Of a stretch of DNA of 64,000 bases, positions 11,214 to 22,177 are shown piece after piece (position 1 is the first letter of the stretch; every line of letters starts with the position of its first letter). A model generated the notes under the pieces. That model was not told the origin of the DNA, made no database searches, and saw only the letters and a program-made list of their open reading frames with translations. Position numbers and translations under genes: made by a program. Source of the stretch: Clitopilus passeckerianus (Eukaryota > Basidiomycota > Agaricomycetes > Agaricales > Entolomataceae); NCBI GenBank assembly GCA_944990035.1, contig CALYLX010000086.1, positions 124,001 through 188,000 on the forward strand, given 5' to 3'.

Positions 11214-12698
11214 ATGGCGGTGGTTGGTGTGTTCGATCCCGTAGACCTACCTTGTGGACTAACAGTCAGGAATAGACTCGTCAAGGTAGGTTTCGTTTTT
11301 ACTGTTGCACCCAAGGTGCGAACTCATGAATGGACAGGTCGCACTCTACGAACACCTCTCCACATTCCTCGGCGGCCCACCCAATGAATACCACTACGCC
11401 CTCTACTCGGCATGGGCTCGCTCAAATTGGGGCATGATGATAACCGGGAACGTCCAAGTCTGTCCTTCCCACTTGAGTCTCGGGCGAGACATCCTCGTTC
11501 CAAAGGACATGACACCAGAAACGCTCAAACCATTCGAGAAACTGGCTCAGTCCATTCACGGTTCTGACAACTCGAAACCCCTGGCGATAATGCAACTCAA
11601 CCACACAGGGCGCCAAGCCACCACCCTCATCGGCGGGTCCTACCCCTGGCGTCCACCTCTCGCACCCAGCTCCGTTCGCGTCCTCCCACCAAATCAAGGT
11701 TGGCTCAGCACACTCATCAACTACCTTGCCTTCCAGCATCCCAAAGCGATGACGAAGGATGATATCGATGAGGTGGTGGAGATGTTTGCGAAGGGCGCAG
11801 AGGTGGCGTGGAAGAGTGGGTTTGACGGGGTGCAGGTGCATGCGGCGCATGGGTATTTGGTTGCGCAGTTTATTTCGGGGAAGACGAATCGGAGGGAAGA
11901 CGAGTACGGGGTGAGTGAGGAGGGCGAGGAGGGGTTGAGGTTTCTGAGGCGGATCGTGAATGCTATAAGGGCTCGTGTCCCACCCGACTTTGTACTAGGA
12001 ATCAAGATTAATGCAGCAGACTATACCAGCCAGGGCAGCCAGGAATCTGCATCCTCCCCCGACGCGCGTATTCGAAAACACGTCCAGGCAATAGCAAATT
12101 GGGGAGGCGTAGATTTCATAGAGGTTAGTGGTGGGGATTACGAAAATCCAGGTAGGTTTCCTTCACTTTCTCCCTCACACAATCATATCTAATTACCCCA
12201 ATAGAATTTATGTCAACAAGTACCAAAGCTGAATCACCCCGCCAAGCCCTCTTTGCTCAGTTCTCGAAAGCGGCGATGGGTGTCGTCGCTGCTGCCACTA
12301 CCACCTCACACTCGCACAAACCACCTCTAATAATGCTAACCGGCGGCCTGCGCACCCCCGCTCTCATCCAAGGTGCCCTAGCAGCCGGACATGCACATCT
12401 CCTAGGTATAGGGAGAGGGGCGGTGCTTAATCCTGATTTGCCGGAGGTGCTTAGAGTTCACTTTTCCTCCTCTCCATCTCCTTTCGACGAGACTGCGGTG
12501 GAGAGTGGGAATGAGATGCGCCCGGAACCAACCCTAACGACGTACCTCCCCCGGATCCCACTCGTAGGCGCTGGGGTGAGTATGGCTTGGTATTCTGTTG
12601 CGATGCGGAGGATTGCTGCGAGGGAGGGAGAGGACCTACCATACACCCTCGGACCCCTCGGTGCTGTGCTTATGATGTGGCTCTGGTGGGGGACTTGA
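11214..12698 (+). CDS. NADH:flavin oxidoreductase, old yellow enzyme-like
   Basis: Three exons (11214-11285, 11338-12151, 12205-12698) give 459 residues. The N-terminus reads LPCGLTVRNRLVKVALYEH, the usual TIM-barrel strand 1 with the N-R-x-x-x-A/V pattern. LNHTGRQ carries the conserved Q-L-x-H-x-G-R type signature, GVQVHAAHGYLVAQF and TNRREDEYG are classic FMN and substrate-site motifs, and MLTGGLRTP and GIGRG form the FMN phosphate site. The family reduces activated C=C bonds or peroxides with NAD(P)H. The C-terminal 80 residues extend beyond the barrel and contain two hydrophobic stretches (PLVGAGVSMAWYSV and LGPLGAVLMMWLWWG), which suggests membrane attachment. Substrate is unknown. Confidence 0.88.
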
Positions 12699-13911
12699 GG
12701 GCGGTTGAAGCATCTCATCTATTCAACCCTACACACTGGAAGTTGAAGTACTGTATATCAGTTGGGCTGAGTTTTATCACATATCTTTATTAAACTTGGA
12801 ATAATCATTGTGACATTGTACTGGTACAGGTCTGTAGATCTTTCAAGGCGGATGGCAGTTCCGCGGAGGCTCTTACTGGATGTCTTTTTTGGCTTTAGAG
12901 CTATGGATCAGGCTCTCGCTGTCTAGTAGGTGCTACACGCTTTGGGTTCGCCTGAGGTGCAACCTTAACCAATGGCACTCGTTAAATCAATATCTATATC
13001 CACCTCCCTCTTTCTCTCCACCAAGGACTCACCCTTCCGTACTGGCTCAAGCCTCCAAAAGCTTCAAGCTTCGTTCCGCATCTGCTCCCGGCCCGGCCCT
13101 CAGGCTCTTTTCCTGGTCGCAGCGCGCTATCGGCCTTTGATTGAAATTTGATCGATCTCAGTTCACTCAGTTCCTCGAGACGGGCCCAAAGAACCAGCAA
13201 GCGAGGCATTGAGTTGCGTGGGTATACACAATGTGGAGCTTAGAGGTCATATGCAGACGCGGGTGGCATCACTCGGTTTTGATTGACTCTGCGAACTCGA
13301 CTCTGGCTGCCTGGTACGACGTGGTATGAGCAGTTTTCTTTGGACAGGACCGCTGAAGACTGAGAGTTCCAGGTTATTAGAGGCTCTTTTGTTATTCAAA
13401 GGAGCCAATTCAATCTGCCCAGCATCAGAAAAAAGCGTGGAGTTATTTATCACGGCCTTAATGCGTTGACGCTCATCCCACGATCGTGAGCAGTTTCCGA
13501 ACGCCTTCATGTAGACTCGTTTCATGATCAAACAGAACGGGGTACAGACATAGAATGCGTTGCCAGGGGTTCGGATGGTATGCAGGTGACCCTGCATAGA
13601 GGTTATCTTATAACTTCGCGTCGATGCGATGGGTGCTGTCCATCTTTTCCGACTTCTTCTCTTCTTTTCCCGTATTTTTTTTCGAAGACTGTCCGGACGT
13701 CTATCGGTAAGTCTTACCCGCTTGACATTGTCAAGTCACTGGCACTCGAAGACGTTTTACTGATGAATATTCTCCGAACAGTTCACAGCCGAGGCCAGGA
13801 GCATCCGACACTACCCATAAAAGCTAGCCTTTTCTCGATCCCTACAGAGTTCTCCATCACAGTTGCACTTGCGCTGGTTTACATTCTTTGAAAACACCCT
13901 ACCTCCTCACC
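12699..13911. other. 1.2-kb intergenic region
   Basis: No gene is supported here. A minus-strand open frame at 13247-13597 has no recognisable motif, no plausible splicing and no start context. A CATAAAAG element near 13816 may be the TATA box of the next gene. Confidence 0.45.
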
Positions 13912-14782
13912 ATGTTGACCTCTACGATCTTTTCACTCGCCTTGTCCGTTGCGTCCGCCATCGCAGCTCCTGCTGCCCCTCAGGCTAGGCGTACCTGCGA
14001 TATATCGAAAGCGAAGCTGAATCTCCCAGCTGGATCAACAGCGCTCGCTGCACCCTCTTCCGCACCCTCGTTTATCGGTATTGGTGTTGGCACACAGAAT
14101 TATACTTGTACCGATGCTGGAACCTACACGTCCGTTCTCTTCGCCCAACGCATCATATCATACAACTGACAATTCCCCCCCAACAGATCCGCCGGTGCCT
14201 ACGCCGAACTCTTCGACGTCAGCTGCCTCATCACCACCCCCCTCTCCTCCAAAATCGCCGACATGGCATTCACACTCTGGTCAAAAGCACCCCCCTCCAT
14301 GACCCCCCAATCCCTCATCTCCAGCCTCGCCGCCTTCGGCTCCCCAGCCGTCCTCGGTCAACACTACTTCATCACCAACCCTACCGGTGCTGGTATCAGC
14401 CCCAAGTGGGACTTCACATCGGCGGGGAAGACGAACGGGAATAAGGATGCGTTTGAGGTTGCTGCGAAGACGGCGGGGATGCCGGCGCCGACGGGGGCGA
14501 AGGATGTGGATTGGTTGTTGTTGAATGGGGTGGAGGGGAAGCTTGCGACGGAGATTTATCGTGTTGAGACGAGGGGTGGGCAGCCTCCTGCAAGCGTATG
14601 TGTTATTTTCAATTGAATTTTCGGTCTCGAGGACTAATTGTCAATTTGTTGGACAGTGCACTCCGGGATCGAATCCTATCACTGTCAAATATGCGTCGAT
14701 GTACTGTGAGTCCCTCGCATTTCCTGACCGAGAAGACGTTTAATTGAACGATGGAATAGGGCTTTTTGGTTCATCACTATGA
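13912..14782 (+). CDS. secreted DUF3455 protein
   Basis: Four exons (13912-14129, 14187-14595, 14657-14705, 14760-14782) give 232 residues. The first 18-20 residues are a signal peptide (TIFSLALSVASAIAAPAA). The domain begins LNLPAGSTALAAPSSAPSF and continues GIGVGTQNYTCTDAGTYTS, which is the recognisable start of DUF3455; later parts include AVLGQHYFITNPTG, the WDF segment and a short C-terminal WLFGSSL from an exon of only 23 bases. Members are often mis-annotated as malate dehydrogenase, but no dehydrogenase motif is present and the function is unknown. Codon use is very C-rich in the first half of exon 2 and G-rich in the second half, without a frame change. Confidence 0.82.
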
Positions 14783-15561
14783 GCACCCTGGCGTTTCTGC
14801 TCTGGTCTTCTTTATCTTTATTGCATCGTCACTGGTGGCCAAGCGCCGTTTGATGTGTTTAACATTACTTTTGTGAATGGGATATAGGAATTTTTGAAGC
14901 TCGAGCATCTGGAAAAGGGATTCAAAGGGTCCCTTGGAACCTCGGAGAAGTTTATCACCACGACACAGCCAAGAGGACATATCAAGAGGGTCTTCGTCTG
15001 ACAGTGTACCAAGTGAGCTAGACAAATCACCTCGAAGATGATGTTCAAGTGGCCACATGCCCAGTGGCGTGATTAGCCTGTGGGATGCGGCGCTCTACCG
15101 ACAGACGTCTTATTGTCCAGGATGAAAGCTTGAATGAATAAGATCCGAAGGCAGTGTTAGTCGGAGAGTGTACGGTTAGGCACGCTGGCTGTGGATCACA
15201 TACTGGTAATCTAGCCATGCTTGAATGCGCCACAGAAATATTTTGGAACCATTGATATTCACTCGATTCCACTCGCCTAAAGGAGGTCACCAAAGGATCG
15301 GGACTGTGTCAATACTCTTCAGCTGGTACGAGATCGAGGATTACACTGACAGAAAGCTTGATTCTAGAATGATCAGGATGATAGCCAAAATCTCGGCCGG
15401 AGATTAGTACAAATCAGGTTAGCAGCTTGAGCTCTACGTGCAGATATAAAGGTCAGGAATGATATCTGGCTCTTTAACTCCTCCTGCAATACAACCTTTG
15501 CAGTAAGGGATATATTCCTTCACTAACGAACAACGAAGTCTCGCTCCAAATTCGTTCCGCA
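14783..15561. other. intergenic region with the promoter of the small secreted protein
   Basis: No gene is supported. TATAAA at 15445-15450 lies 112 bases upstream of the next ATG and is its likely TATA box. Confidence 0.45.
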
Positions 15562-15928
15562 ATGCGATTCATTGCTATCATATTCGCTTTAGCCGGAATG
15601 ACGGCCACATTTGCCGCATCGGTTGGCAATGAAGTCAACGCAGATCGTCGTGATATACCGTGCGTATTGAGAACCAGTTCTCATCGTCGAAAGAAAAAAA
15701 AAAATCTAACCAAAGATGGCTGGCAGAGGCGATTTCGATGATGAATGCAGGCGAGGCTATTGCGTGCAGAATTGCAAAAGCGGCAACGACTGGTGTTGGG
15801 TGGCTACCGAAACGGGGTCAAGCAGCTGGGAATGGACTACTTGCTCTACGAAGGAGGATTGTGTGCGAAAGTATGTCAATCAAAAGTGCAGGCATGCCGT
15901 AGGTGGCTACTATGATTTGGGATGCTGA
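15562..15928 (+). CDS. small secreted cysteine-rich protein
   Basis: Two exons (15562-15659 and 15727-15928) give 99 residues. The first 19 form a signal peptide (MRFIAIIFALAGMTATFAA). A short acidic segment then leads to an Arg-Arg pair (NADRR), a possible Kex2 site. The remaining domain has eight cysteines spaced C-x4-C-x3-C-x6-C-x15-C-x5-C-x8-C-x11-C and ends in Cys. I chose donor GTGCGT at 15660 and acceptor GGCAG at 15726 because they leave an even number of cysteines; acceptor AAAG at 15715 with donor at 15663 is possible and would add one more Cys and a few residues. The family is not recognised. Size, signal peptide and disulphide richness are those of fungal small secreted or effector-like proteins; that role is inference. 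Confidence 0.65.
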
Positions 15929-16106
15929 AGCCCTGTGGCCTGTGAGCGCGCAAGACAGAAACCTCTTTTTTTCTGAGTTATCTGTACCATTAGGATTGGC
16001 GAAAGGCATGTGTGTATCACGAATAAATATGAATATTATTGCTCATTGAATACACGATGATGAGCGGAGGTGTGAGTTGCAGTGAGATGGGTTAATAAAA
16101 GAACGT

Positions 16107-16933
16107 TCAGGATTCAGCCCGATCACGGATGATATTTCCAGCCTTGACGCAAAGATAAAAGGGCATGTCTACAGCTTGTATCAGTACCAAAAGCGGTTTG
16201 AATGGTTCCAAGCACTCACCAATTGAGACACCCCATACAATACTCCTGTAGATTCGAAGGTGAAGAATACGACACGACACCCAAATTATCACTCATCACT
16301 TGCCTTAGTCTCGCCAGACCTATAGAGGTGTGTTGAGCGTAGATTATATTGAAGATGGCTCGGGAGGCAATGCTGGGAACAATATGTGAGCATCAGAGAG
16401 AAAGATTACAACTGACGCTTGAGTCAAACGTACAAAGCCAATGAGATCTTGTTCACGAATTGATGGTCCACACCGGCGACGTTGGCAGCAAGGACCGCAC
16501 CGATCCAAACGGGCAGTATCTCGTTTCCGTTCTGAGGTCGAGTTCAGATGCAATTTATGACGGAAATGAGACGAAGGGAACGTACTTGGTGAGCGCCAGC
16601 CAGACGACGAGCCTTGGCGATGAGCTCGGGTTTTACTTGTTTCCTTTCAAGACGGTCGATGTTTTCCCGTGGGTTAACGCTATTTCACATAGTGATATGT
16701 AAGACATGACCATGGTTCTTCGTAGGAAGTAGGCAACGTACTTGTCATACCCGATATGTTTATTGATGAGGAGGTTCTGTCCGAACGCGACAACGTCATT
16801 CCGCCTCGAATGCCTTCGGTTGGTAATTTCAACTTACCTTCGAAATGTGTGGCCAGGCGGCGAGGACCCATGCAACGGGAATGGAGTAGAAGGAGAGTCC
16901 AGGTGTAGCAATCAAGTTTGCGACGAAACTCAT
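16107..16933 (-). CDS. MAPEG family membrane protein (tandem copy A)
   Basis: Seven exons (16933-16838, 16776-16742, 16679-16586, 16531-16434, 16372-16304, 16245-16220, 16168-16107) give 159 residues. Sequence begins MSFVANLIATPGLSFYSIP and contains NVNPRENIDRL, then RRLAGAHQNGNEILPVWIG, the MAPEG core, and ends FYLCVKAGNIIRDRAES. The fifth intron begins GCAAGT instead of GT; the only nearby GT donor would shift the frame, so this is a probable GC-AG intron. This copy differs most from the other two (AQHTSIGLARLR where they read ANxTSxGLATLR). Probable ER glutathione-linked detoxification enzyme; substrate unknown. Confidence 0.85.
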
Positions 16934-17525
16934 GGTTTGGATGATGAGTTGGTATGGAGGAGACCGGGAAAATATGTCGCTGCATGTTGGACAGTGACCC
17001 TCGGGTTCTTATAGCCTTGTTCCTTCGACGACCGTCGAGTCACCACAGGGCGTTCACGGAACAGTAGCCAATCCCCAAATGTTACAGATTCCGGCAAAGA
17101 GGTCGGCGGCACATCCGACCTACACGCATCAGCGGTCGTCGCTCGGACTGATTCATAGGTAAAAGACTGTTTTCGTGCCAGCTTGTAGTCTCCTGTAAGC
17201 AGTCTCTCATACTCGTGCTTGGCCAGGCCTCTCGTAGCCAGTTTGTCTGGTAGTGAAAATGAGGACCACGAAGGAGTCGTGCAGACACCGGCCTTGGAGG
17301 TTTCTACGCTCCGGGTTGCTAAAGGGTTTCAATAACGGAGGGAGCAAGCCCAAAATTTCTTGTTTTTGTGTTTTTTTATGACTTGTCTATGCAATTAGGA
17401 TTAGCCAAAGGCATGTATCACAAATGAATATAAATACAGATGTGCATAAATACATGATTACAAGCGGAGGTGTGATCAGCTGCAGATATTAAGGCTAGCC
17501 CAAGATCCATCAAGTACGTTCAGGA
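16934..17525. other. spacer between MAPEG copies A and B
   Basis: This holds the promoter of copy A (CTATAAGAA read on the minus strand near 17011, and a CCAAT-type AGCCAAT near 17054) and the conserved 3' flank of copy B (17395-17490). No other gene is seen. Confidence 0.5.
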
Positions 17526-18334
17526 TCAAGCCCGAGCATTGATGATATTTCCGGCCGCGACGAAAAGATAAAGAGGCATGCCTACAACTTGGATTAGTAC
17601 CAAACGCCACCGGTATTGACCCAAAGTGCTCACCAATTGAGAGGCCCCAGACAATTGTCCTGCAAATTCAAAGATGAGGAATAGGATACAACACCCAAAT
17701 TATCATTGATCACTCACCTCAAAGTGGCCAAACCCTCAGAGGTGTTGTTAGCGTAGATTCTATTGTAGACGACTCGAGTCGCGATGCTAAGTACAGATAT
17801 ATGAGTGTCAGGAGAAGTTACGCGCGAATCAGACATACAAGGCCAAGGAGATTGGGTTCAGGACGCGATGGTCCACACCAGCGAAGTTGGCAGCAAGGAC
17901 AGCGCCTATCCATATAGGCAATACCTCATTTCCGTTCTGAGGTTGAGTTCAGATGCAATTCGTGGCGGAAATGAGACGAAGGGAACGTACTTGGTGAGCG
18001 CCAGCCAGACGACGAGCCTTGGCGATGACCTCAGGTTTGGCTTGCTTCTTTTCAAGTCGGACGATATTTTCTCGCGGGTTAACGCTATTCCACATAGGTA
18101 GGTAAGGTCAGAAGTTCTTGGTAGGAAGGTGAGTAGTAACGTACTTGTCATACCCAATATGTTTGTTGACGAGAAGGTTCTGTGAGTCCACCAACCTCAT
18201 TCAGCGGTGAATATGCTAAGACTGCAAACTGAAGTTACCTTCGCAATGTGCGGCAAGAAGGCGAGGACCCATGCCGCGGGTATGGAATAGAAGGAGAGTC
18301 CGGGTGAAGCAAGCAAGTTTGCGACGAAGCTCAT
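17526..18334 (-). CDS. MAPEG family membrane protein (tandem copy B)
   Basis: Seven exons (18334-18239, 18179-18145, 18084-17991, 17936-17839, 17786-17718, 17659-17634, 17581-17526) give 157 residues, with all introns GT-AG and exon lengths equal to copy C. It begins MSFVANLLASPGLSFYSIP, carries NVNPRENIVRL and the core RRLAGAHQNGNEVLPIWIG, then FIATRVVYNRIYANNTSEG, and ends GMPLYLFVAAGNIINARA. Four hydrophobic segments fit the MAPEG fold. The start was chosen from identical context in all three copies. Confidence 0.87.
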
Positions 18335-18915
18335 GGTTCGGAAGATAGTCAGGCTGGATCCGAGCAATTCGGAAAACCATCATGGGGTCCTCGCTAATGC
18401 GCCCGGTAGGGGCATCAATACGATAATCATCTTCATCAATTGTGGTTGGAGGGATTTGTAGCCTTGTAGGTTCTGCAATGGACCGTCTCGCTGAGAAATA
18501 AAATAAGGTTTATCTTGTCTCAACAAGGAATGTCTTCGGAGGCCAATATATCACTTTCTATTTCCTAAGTGTTGGCACATCCACCATGTACGCGTCAGCA
18601 CTCGTAGTTCAGGCTGTTCATACAACGAAAGACCATTTCAGGCAGACCTCCTCCGGTAATGGAACGAGGGCCACGGAGGGGTCGTGTATAAACATTGGCC
18701 TTGTAGGCTTCTATGACCCGAGGTGCTGAAGACCTCCAATACCTGAAGGAGCAAGACTGAGATTTCTTGTTTTTGTTTTACGGCTTGCCTATACAGTAAG
18801 GATTAGCCAAAGGCAGGTATCATGGCTGAATATGAATATGGATGTGCATTAAATACATAATTAAAAGCGGAGGTGTGATTAGCTGCAGGCGGATAAGGCC
18901 CAAGTACGCCCAGGA
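18335..18915. other. spacer between MAPEG copies B and C
   Basis: Contains the 5' flank of copy B and the conserved 3' flank of copy C (18798-18890). No separate gene. Confidence 0.5.
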
Positions 18916-19727
18916 TTAGGCTCGGGCACTGATAATATTTCCGGCCTTGACGAAAAGATAAAGGGGCATGCCTTCAACCTCGTATAAGTACAAACGTCGC
19001 CTGGGATAACCTACAGTACTCACCGATTGAAACGAGCCATATAGTGCTCCTGCAATTCAAGGTTGAGAAACAAGGTACAACATCCAATCTGACATTGATC
19101 ACGCACCTCAGAGTGGCCAGACCATCAGAGGTGTGGTTAGCGTAGACCCTATTGTAGACAACTCGGGTAGCGATGCTGGGAACAGATAGGTGAGTGCCAG
19201 GAGAACAACAACTGACGCGCGAATCAGACATACAAAGCCACGGAGATTTTGTTCAAGAATTGGTGGTCTACACCGGCGAAGTTGGCGGCAAGAACAGCAC
19301 CGATCCAGATGGGCAATATCTCATTTCCATTCTGAGGTCCAGTTTAGATGTACAAATGGCGTGAGACGAAGGGAACGTACTTGGTGAGCAGCACCCAGAC
19401 GACGAGCCTTGGCGACGACCTCGGGTTTGGTTTGCTTCTTTTCAAGACGGTCGAGATTTTCTCGCGGGTTGACGCTGGTCGATAGAGGTTAGAGACGATG
19501 ATGGTTTTCTGTCTGTAGGGAGTAGATAACATACTTGTCATACCCGATGTGTTTGTTGACGAGAAGGTTCTGTTCAAGCGCACCAACCTCATTCAGCTGC
19601 GAACGCGTCAGGACTGCAAACTTGAACTTACCTTTTGAATGTGCGGTATGAAGGTGAGGACCCATGCCGCAGGAATGGAATAGAGGGAAAGTCCGGGCGA
19701 AGCAAGCAAGTTTGCGATGAAGCTCAT
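18916..19727 (-). CDS. MAPEG family membrane protein (tandem copy C)
   Basis: Seven exons (19727-19632, 19569-19535, 19474-19381, 19331-19234, 19175-19107, 19049-19024, 18971-18916) give 157 residues. It begins MSFIANLLASPGLSLYSIP, carries NVNPRENLDRL and the core RRLGAAHQNGNEILPIWIG (Gly-Ala where the others have Ala-Gly), then IATRVVYNRVYANHTSDG, and ends GMPLYLFVKAGNIISARA. Exon sizes are identical to copy B. It is the most upstream copy of the array. Confidence 0.87.
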
Positions 19728-20302
19728 GGTTCAGATGATAGAATGGAGGAGACCGGCGAAAGTTGTCGTTGCATGCTAGGATTTGACACTCGGGTTCAAA
19801 TAGGATCGTTCCTCGACGATCGTCCTATTACCCCAGGGTTTTCGTGGAACAGGAGCCAATCACAATCGCTGATCACGGCTGCCCACGTTCCCCAACGTTA
19901 CAGATCCCGGCGAAGAGGCGGTATATCCGACTCGTACGCGTCAGCGGGCACAGCTCAGGCTGATTCATACGGTAAAGGACCCTTTCGCTACCTCGTCGGG
20001 TAAGGAAGCGTATTCACATGAAAATGTAATACCTGAATATTGATTCGAAATCGATTAACCCCTCCAGCGGCGCGTAGGCCTGTTGTGAGCAGAAGAAATG
20101 GATTGCTTCGCGGAAGATCGGGGCAAGCTGACAGTGATACAAGATTCGAATTCGTGATTTAGTGTACCGAACCCTGGGCGTCAGCACCATCAAACCCGAA
20201 ACCATCGGCATACGGTGAAAACTAGCCTTAAACCTGTAGAGTAATGCATACAGATCAGCTACGCAACATCATGAAAGTACTGTACGATCAAGTAGAATAT
20301 GT
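19728..20302. other. promoter of MAPEG copy C and 3' region of the LRR gene
   Basis: An AGCCAAT element lies near 19855. The remainder shows no gene. Confidence 0.45.
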
Positions 20303-21840
20303 CTATACCAATCTAGATTCGCAGAACGACTCTGGAGGAGAAATCTCCGAAGCATCATACGCGTCACACCCGACCAACTCTAACCAACTGCTGCGGTCCT
20401 CAGCACGGCGACAAGAAAGACTATTATGCGATCCCATACACTGACCAGGCGGACAGGAACCGCTTACTGTCCCGATACCGAATCCCGTCGGATCCGGGAG
20501 ACATGCACTGCGACCAACAGATGACGCAGATGCCTTGGAAAGGCAGGGAAGAAGCAGGGGAAGCGTGGAGGGTGAAGCAGCGTAGTGGAATATTCGAATT
20601 CGTTGTGAAGAGCTCAGGCCGGGTGCAAAGAACGTGAGCACGTGCTGTTTGAGCTCAACTGGAAGTATGGGCAGGAGGGACGGAGAGGAGGCGGGGTTTG
20701 AGGGAAGTGAAGATAGTGAGGTTGTCCGTGGGGGCTGTGAAAGGCTGCAGGAGCAGTCATCGCATGCTTTTGCGTTAGAGGCCTGGCCGGAGTTAGAGAT
20801 GGTGTGGTGTAGCAATATAGGCCGTGCATAACGAAGAAGGCGTAAAGCCTGTGTTTCCGTTTCTCGCGTGAATCGGGCATTTCGAGCCAGGTACCTCGTT
20901 AGCTGGTGATATGTCTGTCTCCAGGCATCTCTGTTCTCGACCGTGTCAACGGCCTCGTCGTTGGTTTGATTCGAGAACAGGTCCAGTTTCTTCAGTCGGT
21001 AATTGATCTTTTCTGCGGCGACAATGATCTGGCCTACACCGGCGGTACCAAGTGTATTCGCACTGCATCCGAATATGTGCAGGCGACATCGGTTAGGAGA
21101 GCATAGGAAATCTATGATGTCTGGTAATGATTGCGCAGATATCCGACTAGAGGACGTGTTGAGCTCTCGAAGACAGGGGGCGTTCAGCCGAGGCAGGAAG
21201 GTCTGAGCAAAGAGGTCGGATAGGCCGTTATTTGTCCCGACGTAAAGTGTTTCAAGAGCAGATCCGTTTACTGCATCAGCCATTTCTTCAAATAGTGCAA
21301 CATCGGGTTGAAGATCATTCTGCGTTCCTAGTCACTTAGCCTGGACGTATATGACGAAGAAAGAAATCCCTTACATTTTGGAGCATTAGTTTCTTCAAGT
21401 TGGCATTGTGCCGAAGATATGTAAGCAAATGTCGTAGACCAGAGTTTCCCAGTTTGTTGGAGGTCAGGATCAACTCTTCGACTGGATGCTTCTTCCCATC
21501 CGCAGAGGTAAGAAATGCAAATAGGGCTTCACATCCTTCAGGTCCGAGGTCGTTGTGGGGTAGATTGAGCACAGTCACGCGACGCCTTTTCTTAATCGTA
21601 TCAATGAGCTGGCGTGCACCTGTGGTAGGCTTTCTTGAGATCAGGTTCCAGCGACAATTGAGACTTTCATGGCGACAGCTCACCTTCTAAGCCGCGTTGG
21701 TTGGATGAATCAACTCGATGGCGATTCAGAGACACACTTGGACCGTGGTGTAGCCCGTAGACCCCATGCATGCTGTCAAAAGGGGGGTTGAAGGTAGTCC
21801 ACGAATGTGGTCGATGACCGAGGGCAGGCGAGTAGGCCAT
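20303..21840 (-). CDS. ribonuclease-inhibitor-type leucine-rich repeat protein
   Basis: The main exon, 21319-20303, is 339 codons and joins in phase 0 to an exon ending at 21375 that carries RNI-type repeats: VTVLNLPHNDLGPEGCEAL, VEELILTSNKLGNSGLRHL and LKKLMLQNNDL. Further repeats follow (ALETLYVGTNNGLSDLF, KKLDLFSNQTND). The C-terminal part has a helical segment LPVELKQHVLTFFAPGLSS and cysteine pairs in CLPDP and the SCPPGQCMGS stretch. Such repeats form curved protein-binding scaffolds; the partner is unknown. A first exon starting at the ATG at 21840 (MAYSPALGHRP, then MHGVYGLHHGPSVSL) looks like the N-terminus, but its GT donor (phase 1, near 21689) does not match the acceptor of the next exon. 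The 5' model is therefore unsure, or the gene is damaged there. Confidence 0.6.
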
Positions 21841-22177
21841 CCTTGATAACTCAGATGACGAACGGTAAAGCAAGGCAAGATATTTGGCCGTGCTTGCCAA
21901 TGGGGGTCTAAAAGTACAGGGACAAACATTAGCGCTTCTCTGCCATGGGCCATATGCATGCGCCTTTGGTGGGGATGCTTATGTCAGCGTGTCCCGGGAC
22001 ATGGCGGGGTTGCAAAGAGGCAGTCGGTCGTCGTTGGACGCGTTCTGCAGGGGGAGTTCAGTGATGGGCGGGGTCTTAAACACGGTAGCCGAGTAGATAG
22101 CGTACATAGTCGCCTGAATGCAGGTGAGATGGCCAGAATCCGATCGAAATTGACTAGTCAGGGTCCATTTACACAAG

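Larger units (their letters stand above)
15991..19990 (-). repeat. tandem array of three ~1.4-kb MAPEG gene units
   Basis: Each unit holds a MAPEG gene on the minus strand plus conserved flanks. The 3' flank repeats a GGATTAGCCAAAGGCA-type block followed by AATATGAAT and AGCGGAGGTGTGA at about 15991, 17395 and 18798, a period near 1,403 bases. The 5' flanks of the first and third units share a CCTTGTTCC/TCGTTCC, CGACGAnCGTC and AGCCAAT block (17020-17060 and 19803-19860). Similarity extends through introns, so the duplications are of whole genomic segments and fairly recent. Confidence 0.85.

Noticed and set aside
13247..13597. 116-codon minus-strand open frame
   Set aside because: No motif, no signal peptide, no supported splicing and no promoter; it is likely chance.
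14660..14680. GGATCGAATCC resembling a tRNA B box
   Set aside because: No A box or cloverleaf is present and the sequence lies in the third exon of the DUF3455 gene. No tRNA or rRNA gene was found in the window.
8168..15928. MAPEG, flavin oxidoreductase and secreted proteins considered as a biosynthetic gene cluster
   Set aside because: There is no backbone enzyme such as a terpene synthase, polyketide synthase or peptide synthetase, and TFIIE-alpha lies in the middle. The neighbours look unrelated.
15991..19990. Regular repeats considered as a CRISPR-like or satellite array
   Set aside because: The units are about 1.4 kb and each contains an intact multi-exon gene; this is a tandem gene array.
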